Notes: generated from the letters alone by a model not told the origin. Counted from the stretch's first letter, positions 41,912 through 50,754 are shown. The stretch: DNA of 64,000 bases from Mesorhizobium_G sp050247155 (GCA_050247155.1 JBFWUS010000018.1:1-64000); one strand, 5' to 3'. Made by a program: numbers and translations.

Positions 41912-43011
41912 CTATCCGTGCTGGATAGCGTCGAGACATTCGAGATAGGCGGCCGGCAGGCCGTGGTGTCGCGCACCGTCGCGAATGTGCTTCAGATACG
42001 CCGCGTTCGGCAGCGGCGGGGTCTCCTGGCCAACGGCGACATAAGTCATCATTTCCGTCGGCACGTTGTCGACCCTGACGACGACTGGAACGCGGTTGTA
42101 GCTGTTTAGGGTCGCAGGTCGGTCACCGCGGAAGCCCTCACTCGCGTCCAGGGATGCGAGATCCTTCGGCGTGAGGCGAAAAACTACGCCCCAGGCCTCT
42201 CGTCCGGCAACAGGCTTGACCGACGAAACACCGCAATTCCGCTTAGTTGAGCGTCGCGGAAGCACAGAGCGTGGTCGGGCAAGACGCCAATACCGACGAA
42301 CTCGGCGTCCGGGCAACGCGCCTTTATCTGCTCGGGGTCCATGTTCGACCCGTACGCGAAATACAGCACTTGTTCCCTCCCGCCTGTCGCCGACCACACC
42401 CTCCTGCCGAGCCGCTTGAAGTCCGAGACCGACAACGCGCCGCGCTCGTTCCGCGCCTTCGAGCCAGGCTCGATCAGCCGCGCCACGACAGCAGGGAACG
42501 GTGCTTCCCAAATCTCCACCGGGTCCAGCGTGGCGTTGTCGAGCAGCACCAGCATGACGACGTCGCAGGGGCCCTCCCGCTTGATAGTCCCTATCCGTTG
42601 ACTGCTTCGCGCCACGGGATCGTAAGCTCGCCCTTTGATCTGAATGCGCTGCGGTCCGGCGAGCGTATGGCGCAATGCGTCATAGCCAGCCGTCCTCGGA
42701 GGGACCAGGTCCAAGCCCAGGAGCTCGGCCGCAACGTATTCCGCCACTTCTCCCGTCACGCCCAGCGGCTTGCCGGAGAGCCGGTAATACTCCGCGGCGA
42801 GGGGCTTCACGGCGGCCAGGATTTCCCTGATGCGCGCGGCAACGTCGCGCTCCCTGCCTTCTGAGGTTTCGGGCGATACTACATCGCCGCGGGTCGGTGC
42901 CGCCGCCAATGCGAGCTCGCTGGCACCGACAGGCAGCCGCGCGAGTACGGCCTCGACCGAGGCAGGGTCAGGCAGTCTCGCAGAAGCTTTCCCGGAAATC
43001 TCAGCCATCAT
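41912..43011 (-). pseudogene. PD-(D/E)XK nuclease-like plus GGCT-like protein, frameshifted
   Basis: One gene is split between two frames. The first frame (42184-43011) holds GYDALRHTLAGPQRIQIKGRAYD (a D...Q-x-K nuclease-like core) and then the start of a gamma-glutamylcyclotransferase-like domain (VLYFAYGSNMDPEQIKARC). The second frame (41912 to about 42250) continues with CGVSSVKPVAGREAWGVVFRLT and PNAAYLKHIRDGARHHGLP, the expected rest of that domain. The frames join near 42235-42250, so one base is missing there. An intact product would be about 370 residues; sequencing error cannot be excluded. Confidence 0.7.
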
Positions 43012-43020
43012 GCCAACCTA

Positions 43021-44133
43021 TCATTTCGCCCGCGCCCGGTCCTGGTCAGCGTTGAGGTACGTCTCGAGCGCCTCGATGCTCGCCATGACGTCGGCGAACG
43101 CGGGCGGCGTTCCGAAAATCATCGCCGACATGCGCTGATAGTCCGCCGCGAGCTTCGCCCTCATCTCTTCCGTAGGGATCAGCCGATAGCTACCCGGCAC
43201 GGCGCGGTCGTAACGATGATCGGGCGCGCGAAACATCAGCTCCTTGTGCCGGCGGCACGCTTCGGCAAGATCGCGCAGCGACGCCGTTGCGACGCCGTAG
43301 TCGGCATGGGTCCAGATCTGATGGACGTCGTAGTAGTGACGTGAGTACCGATTGAGATCGGGCACCGGCCGCTCGGGATTGGCATCCTGGAGACGCTTCT
43401 CCGTCATCTCCGTCATTGCGTGCAGGATCAGCACCTTCTCCCAGAAGGTCCGATCCGGCTTCACCGTCGTGACGTTGCGAACGATGAGGTCCGCCGGGTC
43501 CGGCATCTCGGACGCAATGTAGGGCACGATCTCGCGCAGCTCTGTCGGCTCGGGGTCGGGCCGCGCACCGCCTTCGATGCGGACCGCCGCCTCTACATAG
43601 CTGCCTGCGGACTCGAAGGCGCTCTTATAGCCGAGCACCAGGATGTCGAGCGCTTCCCTGTTGCGGTAAAGGTCGAAGCCGAACCCAAGCGAAAAATGAC
43701 CTGGTAGCTCGGTCGCCGCTTCGACGGCCGCGACCTCCTTGGTCAGCAGCTCTCTGAGCGGCCCGGAGATATATTGTCGCGCGGCCTCGTCGACCTTCTC
43801 GGCGAGCGCACGCTGCTGCTGATTGACGGAGGGGAGGGCTGCGATGTCGGCTTCCAGCGGAACATGCAGATCCGCCTTGTAGATGCCGATGTCGATGTCC
43901 TCAGAGAACCGGCGGACCAATCCGTAGGCCTTACTCAGGCTGGTGCCGCCCTTGAAATACAGGCGGAGCGGATCGTCCTGCCGCCGGTTGAACAGAACGT
44001 CGAGTACCCAGCAGACATAGAGGTCCTTCTCGACATTGGCCGCCTGGGTGCCCAAATGGGCGGCTGTCGCCTCGAAGAGCGCGCGGCGGTCGTCGACGCT
44101 CGAGCGCAGGATCTCAACGAATGTCTTCTGCAT
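43021..44133 (-). CDS. abiEii: AbiEii-type nucleotidyltransferase toxin
   Basis: 370 residues from an ATG at 44133. AbiEii toxins are GTP-dependent nucleotidyltransferases of type IV toxin-antitoxin and abortive phage infection systems. The nucleotidyltransferase core shows FKGGTSLSKAYGLVRRFSEDIDI (G-G-T-S and D-x-D), then the KVLILHAMTEM helix and the RHYYDVHQI block typical of the family. Length matches. It overlaps the upstream antitoxin gene by 20 bases, so the pair is translationally linked. Nothing appears broken. Confidence 0.9.
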   Translation of the reverse strand: MQKTFVEILRSSVDDRRALFEATAAHLGTQAANVEKDLYVCWVLDVLFNRRQDDPLRLYFKGGTSLSKAYGLVRRFSEDIDIGIYKADLHVPLEADIAALPSVNQQQRALAEKVDEAARQYISGPLRELLTKEVAAVEAATELPGHFSLGFGFDLYRNREALDILVLGYKSAFESAGSYVEAAVRIEGGARPDPEPTELREIVPYIASEMPDPADLIVRNVTTVKPDRTFWEKVLILHAMTEMTEKRLQDANPERPVPDLNRYSRHYYDVHQIWTHADYGVATASLRDLAEACRRHKELMFRAPDHRYDRAVPGSYRLIPTEEMRAKLAADYQRMSAMIFGTPPAFADVMASIEALETYLNADQDRARAK

Positions 44134-44854
44134 GCTCGTACTTCGCCGCTTCCAACGTTCGCAGGCTTTCGGTTTGATCCCCGGCAATCCGACGCGTGAT
44201 GGTCTCGACCAGCGGATACATCCAGGCGGGCAGCGCATGAATATTGTCGCGCAGGTCCTGTGCGATCTTGTCCCGATCGGGGTTGCGCGACAGATACCGC
44301 ACGATCCCGTTGATGGCCGCGTCGAAGCTCGACTTCTCATCCCGGAACCAGGCGAGCGCCTGGACGATGCGCATGGCCGGGCGACCCGCCCAGAACGCCG
44401 TCTTGGCGGAGATACGCTTGAAATCGAGTTTGTAGATGACCGGCCTCGTTGCCTTGGCATCGCCGGCGCTCGCCTCGATCTCGATCGTCCGAGGATAGGT
44501 GTCGGCATGGATCGTCGAGCGCGCCGGGACGGCAGTCGTCAGGCCGAGGTCGTTCGCGGCGGTCATGCCGTCGACGAGGACGCGCAGCATGTCGCGCCGC
44601 GCAATGGCGTCGACGAACGAGGCGCGCGGCGGAAACACCATCTTGCCGGTCAGCTTGCTGACGCTGGGCTTGTCGTAGAGGCCGCGATAGGGCCGGCGGA
44701 TATTGCCCCGCGAGGTCAGCCGCTGCAGCGCCTTCTCGACGGCATTCGGCGTCCCGATGTCGAGAAAGTCGGCGCGCGACCAGACGCCGGCCGGCGCCGA
44801 CTCGGCGATCCGGTCGTAAATGCGGTCGAGCGTATCCGACGTGGGGTCTGGCAT
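44114..44854 (-). CDS. abiEi: AbiEi/DUF6088-type antitoxin
   Basis: 246 residues. The N-terminal winged helix (RIAESAPAGVWSRADFLDIGTPNAVEKALQRL gives the span, about 15-45) and the following GNIRRPYRGLYDKP are typical of AbiEi and the related DUF6088 antitoxins, which bind their own promoter. The C-terminal domain (about 85-240) is the antitoxin-specific part. The gene is immediately upstream of abiEii. An inverted repeat CTGACC/GGTCAG overlaps its promoter. Confidence 0.9.
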   Translation of the reverse strand: MPDPTSDTLDRIYDRIAESAPAGVWSRADFLDIGTPNAVEKALQRLTSRGNIRRPYRGLYDKPSVSKLTGKMVFPPRASFVDAIARRDMLRVLVDGMTAANDLGLTTAVPARSTIHADTYPRTIEIEASAGDAKATRPVIYKLDFKRISAKTAFWAGRPAMRIVQALAWFRDEKSSFDAAINGIVRYLSRNPDRDKIAQDLRDNIHALPAWMYPLVETITRRIAGDQTESLRTLEAAKYEHAEDIR

Positions 44855-44865
44855 TGGCGGCCTTT

Positions 44866-44897
44866 CTGACCGAAGATTATATATAAATATTGGTCAG
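44866..44897 (-). promoter_or_regulatory. abiE promoter with inverted-repeat operator
   Basis: On the minus strand TTGCTA and TATAAT are spaced 16 bases apart, 20-50 bases before abiEi. CTGACC (44866-44871) and GGTCAG (44892-44897) flank the -10 element, and more CTGACC/GGTCA copies occur to about 44950. AbiEi proteins repress their own operon by binding inverted repeats of this kind. Confidence 0.6.
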
Positions 44898-45367
44898 TAG
44901 CAATCCTCGCTGTGATACTGACCAGATTTTGTATTCAAACTTTGGTCACTGGCTCGCAGCGCGACGAGGCGAGTCCGAAGAATGCTACAAATTTCGGACA
45001 AGGCCGCACACCCATCAAGCTGGATTGACTCTTTTCGGTTGAGAACAAAAATAGAACATATCGAAAATCGGAGACGAGCGCGACGGGCATGGCCATGTCC
45101 TCGAACAGCCACGAGATAGGCCCCCGCTATCCTATCGACGTAAAGAGCGATCGCTGCGACGGCGCCGAACGCGACCATCGCGATAGTTTGAAGTGTCAGA
45201 CCACTGGCAGAACGATGACCGCCGCGCACCACTCCATAGCCGAGAAACGCTGCGGCGATTCCGAAGAGAACCCAAGTCGCATCGGCACCGATAAACCCCA
45301 TTTTTGCGGCCGTGATGACGATAACGGAACCGAAGAAAACCAGCCAGGACGATGAAGGTTTCTCAAG
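44894..45367 (-). pseudogene. Truncated small membrane protein
   Basis: From about 45367 the frame reads LEKPSSSWLVFFGSVIVITAAKMGF with two to three hydrophobic segments to about 45107, similar to a small hypothetical inner-membrane protein of rhizobia. No start codon fits the beginning, because it abuts an oppositely oriented RND-pump remnant at about 45365-45370. After AGAYLVA the reading goes into an unrelated basic tail, so the 3' end is also probably lost. It looks like debris from a rearrangement. Confidence 0.5.
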
Positions 45368-45369
45368 GG

Positions 45370-45681
45370 CAGCGGCGGCCAAGTATGCCAGACCGTCATT
45401 GCCATCATGGCGGGACTGCTGCCGATTCTGTGGAGCACCGGTGCCGGCTCTGAAGTCATGCAGCAAATCGCTGTGCCGATGATTGGGGCATGATCTCCTC
45501 GACGATCCTGACCCTTGTGGTGATCCCGGCCGTTTATGGCATCGTCAAAGGATGGCGACTGGCGAAAACCGCAATCCAGGAGCAGCCTTATGGTCACAGC
45601 GCGGACACCAAGGCTCGCAGCCGAATAGAGGCAGGCCACGCACTCGAGTTCGGGTTACGCTCAGGCAGAACGGTTGACTAA
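45370..45681 (+). pseudogene. Remnant of a CusA/CzcA-type RND efflux pump (C-terminal part)
   Basis: Plus-strand translation gives QTVIAIMAGLLPILWSTGAGSEVMQQIAVPMIG and then, in another frame from 45490, MISSTILTLVVIPAVYGIVKGWRL. Together these are the last two membrane segments of heavy-metal RND pumps (CusA/CzcA). A single missing G near 45485 breaks the frame, and the 5' part of about 3 kb is absent. Non-functional; it records a lost metal-efflux operon. Confidence 0.8.
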
Positions 45682-45792
45682 GGGGTCATCTAACGCGCCG
45701 ATGGAGACTGCCGGCTTCAGAATCGCTCGCATCGAAACAGGCTAGCTAGGCAAAGAGCCGCGACAAAGACCTACCCGAAGTGGACGACGCGC

Positions 45793-46167
45793 TCACCGCT
45801 GCGGCTCGAACAATTCAATAGGATTCCCGGAAGGATCTTCGACCAAAACCTGGCGGCCTCCCATGCCGGCTATGATGTCGCCGCGCAGCGTCGCGCCTGC
45901 CGCCTTCATCCTGGCAAATGTCTCGTCCAGGTCATCGACTTGGAGTTGGAAGCGGTTCCATCCCCCGGGAGCCGGCTCCGATCCGTCTGCCATTGCCTGT
46001 CCCGCGCCGCCTGCACCAGGGCGGTTCAGCAACAGCCGCAGGTCGCCGAAGGATAGCCGTGCGAAACCCGGCGCGGGATGAATGTCCACCTCAAACCCCA
46101 GCAGCCTGGTGTAGAAGTCGATCGCGGCGTCCACATCGTGCACGATGTATCTGACGTTTACCGGCAT
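45793..46167 (-). CDS. VOC (glyoxalase/dioxygenase superfamily) protein
   Basis: 124 residues with two beta-alpha-beta-beta-beta repeats: YIVHDVDAAIDFYTRLLGFEVDIHP at the start, and FQLQVDDLDETFARMKAAGATLRG then VLVEDPSGNPIELFEP in the second half. His9 and Glu119 (PIELFEP) are the expected metal ligand positions. Members include glyoxalase I, dioxygenases and bleomycin-binding proteins; the substrate cannot be told. It lies 40 bases downstream of chrA on the same strand, so it may be co-transcribed with the chromate operon. Confidence 0.88.
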   Translation of the reverse strand: MPVNVRYIVHDVDAAIDFYTRLLGFEVDIHPAPGFARLSFGDLRLLLNRPGAGGAGQAMADGSEPAPGGWNRFQLQVDDLDETFARMKAAGATLRGDIIAGMGGRQVLVEDPSGNPIELFEPQR

Positions 46168-46207
46168 CGTCGTTCCTTTCTTGCCGTTGAAATCCCGCCG
46201 CTCCTAA

Positions 46208-47428
46208 CTAAAGGGCGAAGAATCCGGCGCCGGCCGCGGCGATGACGACCGCCCACGCGGGAATGTTCCAGGCTGCCAACGCGACAAAACACCCGGCTGC
46301 AATTGCCATGGCTATCGGCGAGGTCACGCCCTCTGTGAAAACCGGATCGTAGAGCGCGGCCGCGAGGAGCCCGACCACCGCCGCGTTTACGCCGAGCAGC
46401 GCGCGCCGCGCCAACAGCATGGTCCGCAACCTGTCCCAGAACGGTAACCCCCCCATGATCAGCAACGCCGACGGTAGGAAGATGGCCAGCAACGCTATGG
46501 TCGCTCCCAACAGCCCGTTAGGCGATTCAACGTAGACAGCGCCAAGGTAGGCCGCGAAAGTGAAGAGCGGACCGGGCAGCGCTTGCGCCGCTCCGTACCC
46601 GGCGAGGAACGCCTGTCTGTCGACCAGCCCGGTGTCGACCACTTCGGCCTGCAGCAGCGGCAACACCACGTGGCCGCCGCCGAAAACCAGCGAACCCGCC
46701 CGATAAAAGCTGTCCACCATTTTGACGGTCGCGTCTCCCGTTGCCGCCGTGACCACCGGCAATAGCAACAACAGCGCGAGAAAGATGGCGAGGAACAATG
46801 CGCCCATTCTTCTGCCCACCGGCACCGCCAACACATCGGACTTTCCGTTGTCCGAAAGGCCTGGGCGCAGCCAGGCGAGCCCGATCGCGGCGCCTACCGC
46901 GATGACGATGATCTGGCCGATCGCCGTCGGGATGAGCATAGCGAGGATCATGCCGACGACGGCGATCGTGGCACGCTCGCGATCCGGCGCCAGGCTGCGC
47001 GCCATGCCGAGGACCGCATGTGCCACGACGGCGACGGCCGCCGCCTTCAGCCCCTGTATCCACCCCGTGCCGCCCTCCGCTCCGAGTGCGGATGCGCCAT
47101 ATGCGAAGCCGACCATCAGGATCGCCGCGGGCAGCGTGAACGCTGCCCATGCAGCCAGCAGCCCGCCATAGCCGGCGCGTTGCAGCCCGATTGCCATGCC
47201 GACCTGGCTTGAGGCAGGGCCGGGCAGGAACTGGCAGAGCGCCACAAGGTCGGCGTAGGCCTGATCGCTGATCCACTTTCTGCGGATTACAAATGCCTCG
47301 CGGAAGTAGCCAAGATGCGCAACCGGCCCACCGAATGAGGTCAGGCCGAGACCAAGGAAGACCCGGAAAACCTCCGCGACGGTTCCTGCATTCTCTACCG
47401 ATGACCGCTCCGGCGCCCGCTGGTCCAT
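46208..47428 (-). CDS. chrA: ChrA, chromate transporter
   Basis: 406 residues made of two homologous halves of the CHR family, each about 190 residues with five or six membrane segments. The first half has LGLTSFGGPVAHLGYFREAFV and CQFLPGPASSQVGMAIG; the second has GSLVFGGGHVVLPLLQAEVV and GAAQALPGPLFTFAAYLG, the mirrored signature motifs. ChrA expels chromate or, in some members, moves other oxyanions. It follows an ArsC-like gene after eight bases, in a padR-arsC-like-chrA operon. Confidence 0.93.
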   Translation of the reverse strand: MDQRAPERSSVENAGTVAEVFRVFLGLGLTSFGGPVAHLGYFREAFVIRRKWISDQAYADLVALCQFLPGPASSQVGMAIGLQRAGYGGLLAAWAAFTLPAAILMVGFAYGASALGAEGGTGWIQGLKAAAVAVVAHAVLGMARSLAPDRERATIAVVGMILAMLIPTAIGQIIVIAVGAAIGLAWLRPGLSDNGKSDVLAVPVGRRMGALFLAIFLALLLLLPVVTAATGDATVKMVDSFYRAGSLVFGGGHVVLPLLQAEVVDTGLVDRQAFLAGYGAAQALPGPLFTFAAYLGAVYVESPNGLLGATIALLAIFLPSALLIMGGLPFWDRLRTMLLARRALLGVNAAVVGLLAAALYDPVFTEGVTSPIAMAIAAGCFVALAAWNIPAWAVVIAAAGAGFFAL

Positions 47429-47436
47429 TCAGAGCT

Positions 47437-47940
47437 TCACCCCTGTTGGTCTCCGCCGATCTCATCGAGTCTGTGCTTGAGGCTCAGCCGGTCAAGACAG
47501 GCGAAGGGAAGGTTTATGAAGATGGACAATCTCCGCTCGAGCTCGCTGACGACGCGCGTGAAAGCCTGTTTGCGTTCCCACTCGGCGCCGGTGGCCAGGA
47601 TCGGATCAGGGCTGCTCCAATGGGCCGTGACCGGTTGGCCTGGCCATTCGGGCAGCGGCTCGCCGGCTGCCGTGTCGCTCAACGTAAAGACGAAGTCGAT
47701 GTCGGCAGCCCCGCTCTGCGCGAACTCGCGGTAGTGCCGTGGCGTCATATCAGCCACCCGAAGTTCGTTCGATGCGAGCAGTTCCACAACATGCGGATCG
47801 ACTGCGGCTGCAGGTTCGACGGCAGCGCTATACGCCGCAAAGCGGCCCTTGCCGATCTTGTTGAGGACCGCTTCCGCCAGAATGCTGCGCGCCGAATTGC
47901 GGCGCGACAGGAAAAGCACGTGATAGACTTTGTCGCTCAT
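47437..47940 (-). CDS. ArsC/LMW-phosphatase-like protein lacking the catalytic cysteine
   Basis: 167 residues of the low-molecular-weight phosphatase/arsenate reductase fold. The loop reads VLFLSRRNSARSILAEAVLN; active enzymes have C-x5-R here, but the cysteine position is Ser, so classical catalysis should not occur. Later landmarks VFTLSDTAAGEPLPEWPG and HWSSPDPI (the acid Asp-Pro) are intact. Members of this type occur beside chrA and may bind an oxyanion as a sensor or chaperone. The gene lies 31 bases downstream of padR. Confidence 0.85.
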   Translation of the reverse strand: MSDKVYHVLFLSRRNSARSILAEAVLNKIGKGRFAAYSAAVEPAAAVDPHVVELLASNELRVADMTPRHYREFAQSGAADIDFVFTLSDTAAGEPLPEWPGQPVTAHWSSPDPILATGAEWERKQAFTRVVSELERRLSIFINLPFACLDRLSLKHRLDEIGGDQQG

Positions 47941-47971
47941 GCCGTTCTCCCTCGAAAAAGGGACTGAACGG

Positions 47972-48277
47972 CTAATGATGCTCCATCATCTCGCCGATCA
48001 GTTCCCGAACCTTCCCCCGCGCCCGTTCGAGTGCCTCGCGACCGAGCTCTGTCGCCTTGTAGACCCGCCGGATCGAACGGCCCGCGCGCCGTTCCTCGGA
48101 AACCAGGTATCCCTTCTTCTCCATCGCACGCAGCATGGGATAGAGGGTCCCGGCACTGAGCCGATAGCCGTGGCGCGCGAGCTCCTCGATCATCCACTGG
48201 CCGTAAACTTCGTCCTCGACTGCATGGTGCAGCACGTGAAGCCGAATGAGGCCGCTGAGCAGGTCTTGGTGTTCCAT
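47972..48277 (-). CDS. PadR-family transcriptional regulator
   Basis: 101 residues. The winged helix is seen in YGQWMIEELARHGYRLSAGTLYPMLRAMEKKGYL and the VYKATELGREALERARGKVRELIGEMMEH dimerisation helix; both blocks are quoted only to place the domain (about 25-100). PadR regulators usually repress detoxification genes and release DNA on binding the inducer. It leads the arsC-like/chrA operon, and a palindrome overlaps its promoter at 48321-48335. Confidence 0.92.
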   Translation of the reverse strand: MEHQDLLSGLIRLHVLHHAVEDEVYGQWMIEELARHGYRLSAGTLYPMLRAMEKKGYLVSEERRAGRSIRRVYKATELGREALERARGKVRELIGEMMEHH

Positions 48278-48320
48278 CGCACCCGTCTGTCATTAACCGG
48301 CTCACGAAATCGAAAATCGA

Positions 48321-48358
48321 TATCGATCATCGATAATATGTAGCCGCTTTTCTGTCAA
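48321..48358 (-). promoter_or_regulatory. padR-chrA operon promoter with palindromic operator
   Basis: TTGACA (revcomp at 48353-48358) and TATCGA (48330-48335) are 17 bases apart on the minus strand. TATCGATCATCGATA (48321-48335) is a palindrome around one base and covers the -10 region, so a PadR dimer there would block RNA polymerase. Confidence 0.6.
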
Positions 48359-48854
48359 TTGTGGCTTCGCCTCATAAGCATGCGAGCGATCTTTCTCAAG
48401 GAGCGCTCGATGCTGATCAAGCGCACGCGCGGCGCGACCTCCATCCGCATTATGCTGCGCCGCATGGCAACTCTGCGACGTGAACAAGCGAGTTTCGAGC
48501 CAAGCTCTCAGGCTCCGGCGTCTTGCCGTAGTGGGTAGCGGCTCGCTTGAAGAAGCTCATGTGCGGCCTCTCTCGGAAAGGCTGCTGGAAGCACGGCCGT
48601 GAAGGTCGCCGAATGCGCTCCCCGGCGAAGCTCTCGCTTTTTCTCCCGGCTAACCGGAGAGGTAGGCCCGTCTCAGTATCCTGGTCGAAACTGCGACCGA
48701 GGAACTCTCCCCACGAAACAGGACGATCGGGGCGTCGGAGGAGCCACGCACAGGCCGCGCGCAGCGACGCTCAACGCAAGCCAGCCTATGCCACCATTCA
48801 GCCAAAGACAGCGGGCGGGACAGGCTCTGGACCCAACGGCCCGTCGCGCGTGAT
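48359..48854. other. Gene-poor stretch upstream of the padR operon
   Basis: No supported gene in about 500 bases. A 36-codon open frame on the minus strand (48450-48560) has an ATG but no ribosome site and no recognisable family. Several plus-strand frames are arginine-rich and look like chance openings in GC-rich DNA. Confidence 0.4.
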
Positions 48855-49841
48855 CTAAGCGTTCACACAGCCAGCATTACCGGCGAAGACATAACGGTTT
48901 CTGCCGCCGCCCTTCGCGGCGTAGAGCGCGTCGTCAGCTCGGCGTACCAGATCGTCGAGAACACCGCTGTCCTCGGGAGCCACGGCGATTCCGATACTGG
49001 TGCCGATCGATACCTGCTGGCCGACGATATCAAACGGCCGGGAAAGCACGCTCACCAAACGCGATGCCAGCACCGCGGCGTCTGACTTGGTCGCGACCCC
49101 GGTCTGCACTACTGCAAACTCGTCGCCTCCCAGTCGCGCTACCGTGTCGTGATCGCGGACAGCGACGCGCAGGCGAGCTGCGACCTGGCGGAGCAACTCG
49201 TCGCCCGCCTGATGTCCGAGCCTGTCGTTGACCGGCTTGAAATGATCGAGGTCAATGCAATGAAGCGCGGCGCACCCCTCGCGGCGGGCGCGTGCAACAG
49301 CCTGCGACAAGCGATCGGCAAAGAGAACGCGGTTCGGCAGGTCCGTCAGTGCATCATGATGCGCCATATGCGCAATCAGTGCCTGATCACGCCGCCGCTC
49401 GGTCACGTCCTGGTAGGTCGTGACAAAGCCACCACCCTCGATGGGCACGCCGCGGATTTCCAGAACCCGACGGTTGGGCCGGGTTCGTTCAAAACTATGA
49501 GGCAGCCGCTGGTGCACCAGCGACAGCCGCTTGCGGACATGATCCTCGACATCGCCCGGCCCATACTCGCCGCGCTTGGCGTTGAGCCTGAAGATGTCAG
49601 CCATACTCGGGTTCTGGCCTTCGAAAAGCGAGTCTGGATACCCCAGCATGGCTTTCTGCTGATCGTTGCAAAGAACCATCCGCAGATCTTCGTCGAACAG
49701 CGAGATGCCACCAGGAAAATTGTCGATGACCGCCCGTAACAACCGGACCTGCGCCCGCAAGAGCGCGACTTCATCAGATTGGTTGGCCGCAGCGGAGGAT
49801 CCAGGTGCAGCCTGGGCAGTCGAAAGGGCAGGCATCGGCAA
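48855..49841 (-). CDS. PAS-GGDEF diguanylate cyclase
   Basis: 328 residues. A short coiled-coil-like start leads to a PAS domain (about 33-152; VIDNFPGGISLFDEDLRMVLCN) and a GGDEF domain (about 165-325) with an intact RLGGDEFAVV active site. RDHD lies five residues before GGDEF, the product-inhibition I-site (RxxD). It should make cyclic di-GMP from two GTP. No membrane segments are present. A PilZ protein, a receptor for that signal, is encoded about 200 bases away on the other strand. Confidence 0.93.
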   Translation of the reverse strand: MPMPALSTAQAAPGSSAAANQSDEVALLRAQVRLLRAVIDNFPGGISLFDEDLRMVLCNDQQKAMLGYPDSLFEGQNPSMADIFRLNAKRGEYGPGDVEDHVRKRLSLVHQRLPHSFERTRPNRRVLEIRGVPIEGGGFVTTYQDVTERRRDQALIAHMAHHDALTDLPNRVLFADRLSQAVARARREGCAALHCIDLDHFKPVNDRLGHQAGDELLRQVAARLRVAVRDHDTVARLGGDEFAVVQTGVATKSDAAVLASRLVSVLSRPFDIVGQQVSIGTSIGIAVAPEDSGVLDDLVRRADDALYAAKGGGRNRYVFAGNAGCVNA

Positions 49842-50035
49842 CTCTGGAAGTTATGAGCCGCCAAGCCTAATCCAACACACGTTACGGCATTGCTAAGATT
49901 GATTAACCATCGGTCCTAGAAGTGCTTTGTCGCCGAGAAATCGCCCCGATGGAGCGCTACTTCAAAAGGAGCCGATGTCCGATACGGGCAGGACCGGAGG
50001 TGAGGGGCAAGAACCGGTGCGCCGAGGTGACGATC

Positions 50036-50323
50036 ATGTCTGACCAGGTGGAAGGCCGACGCACCCGTCGCCAGCGCGTACTCAAGGGCGCCACCATCAT
50101 CAATGGTATGCGTAACTCGGAGATCAGCTGTACCGTAAGGAACCAGAGCGACTACGGCGCCGAATTGCACGTTGCCGTCGATGCTCACATCCCCAATGAG
50201 TTTCTCCTATATGTGCCCGTCGATGGTGTCGCCTATCGCGCCGAGGTGCGCTGGCGGCGCAACCACCGGGTCGGCGTCGTATTCCATGGGGTAGAGCCCA
50301 AGCCTCGCCTACACTACGGCTAG
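50036..50323 (+). CDS. PilZ-domain cyclic di-GMP receptor
   Basis: 95 residues from an ATG at 50036 with a GAGGTGA site; an in-frame ATG-like opening to 49922 lacks conservation. The PilZ motifs are present: RRTRRQR (R-x-x-x-R loop) at about 8-14 and the VRNQSDYGAEL (N-x-S-x-x-G) motif at about 37-47. Such small PilZ proteins bind cyclic di-GMP and alter motility, polysaccharide or transcription. It diverges from the GGDEF gene, forming a plausible maker-reader pair. Confidence 0.9.
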   Translation: MSDQVEGRRTRRQRVLKGATIINGMRNSEISCTVRNQSDYGAELHVAVDAHIPNEFLLYVPVDGVAYRAEVRWRRNHRVGVVFHGVEPKPRLHYG

Positions 50324-50754
50324 CAGGTCGCAACTTCGGAGGATCGATGCCCGCCTCAAGCGCAGCCGCGGTTGCCGATACTCGGAAGCGATGCTCTTGA
50401 TCGGACGATACTATATGGCAAAGAGGATCACTATCGCACATCGGCGATCGACCATGTTGGTCACGAGTGGGAAGCCAGCCCGTTGCGTCTGGCGTCATCG
50501 ATCTCCTTTGTGACCGATGCCAGCGTCATAACCCCTTCGCCACGCCGCTTCATTCGGCGGCTGGCCTGCCGGGTTCCGCTTCGCGGTTGTGGCTGGAGTT
50601 CTTCGGCCAACGGGAGCGGAACTGGCGGCGTTGTTCGGAGCCCATGACATCGAATATGCCCAGGGCAGCAACTGGCTCTCACGATTGGAGAGCGCGTCAG
50701 ACGACGCAGTCGAACGACTGCGTGTCCGTGAAGCCCGCTTTGCCATCAACTAGA
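50324..50754. other. Degenerate sequence, no intact gene
   Basis: Plus-strand frames at about 50610-50752 give ELAALFGAHDIEYAQGSNW...REARFAIN and a stop, which looks like the C-terminal tail of a protein, but upstream homology would need frame changes and I do not recognise it. The stretch probably contains the broken end of an unknown gene. It abuts the decayed histidine kinase at about 50755. Confidence 0.3.

Noticed and set aside
48450..48560. 36-codon open frame (MSFFKRAATHYG start)
   Set aside because: It has no ribosome site, no neighbours on the same strand and no recognisable family; too weak to call a gene.
50610..50752. Plus-strand tail ending REARFAIN
   Set aside because: It resembles a C-terminal fragment, but no start or family could be assigned, so it is described only as degenerate sequence.
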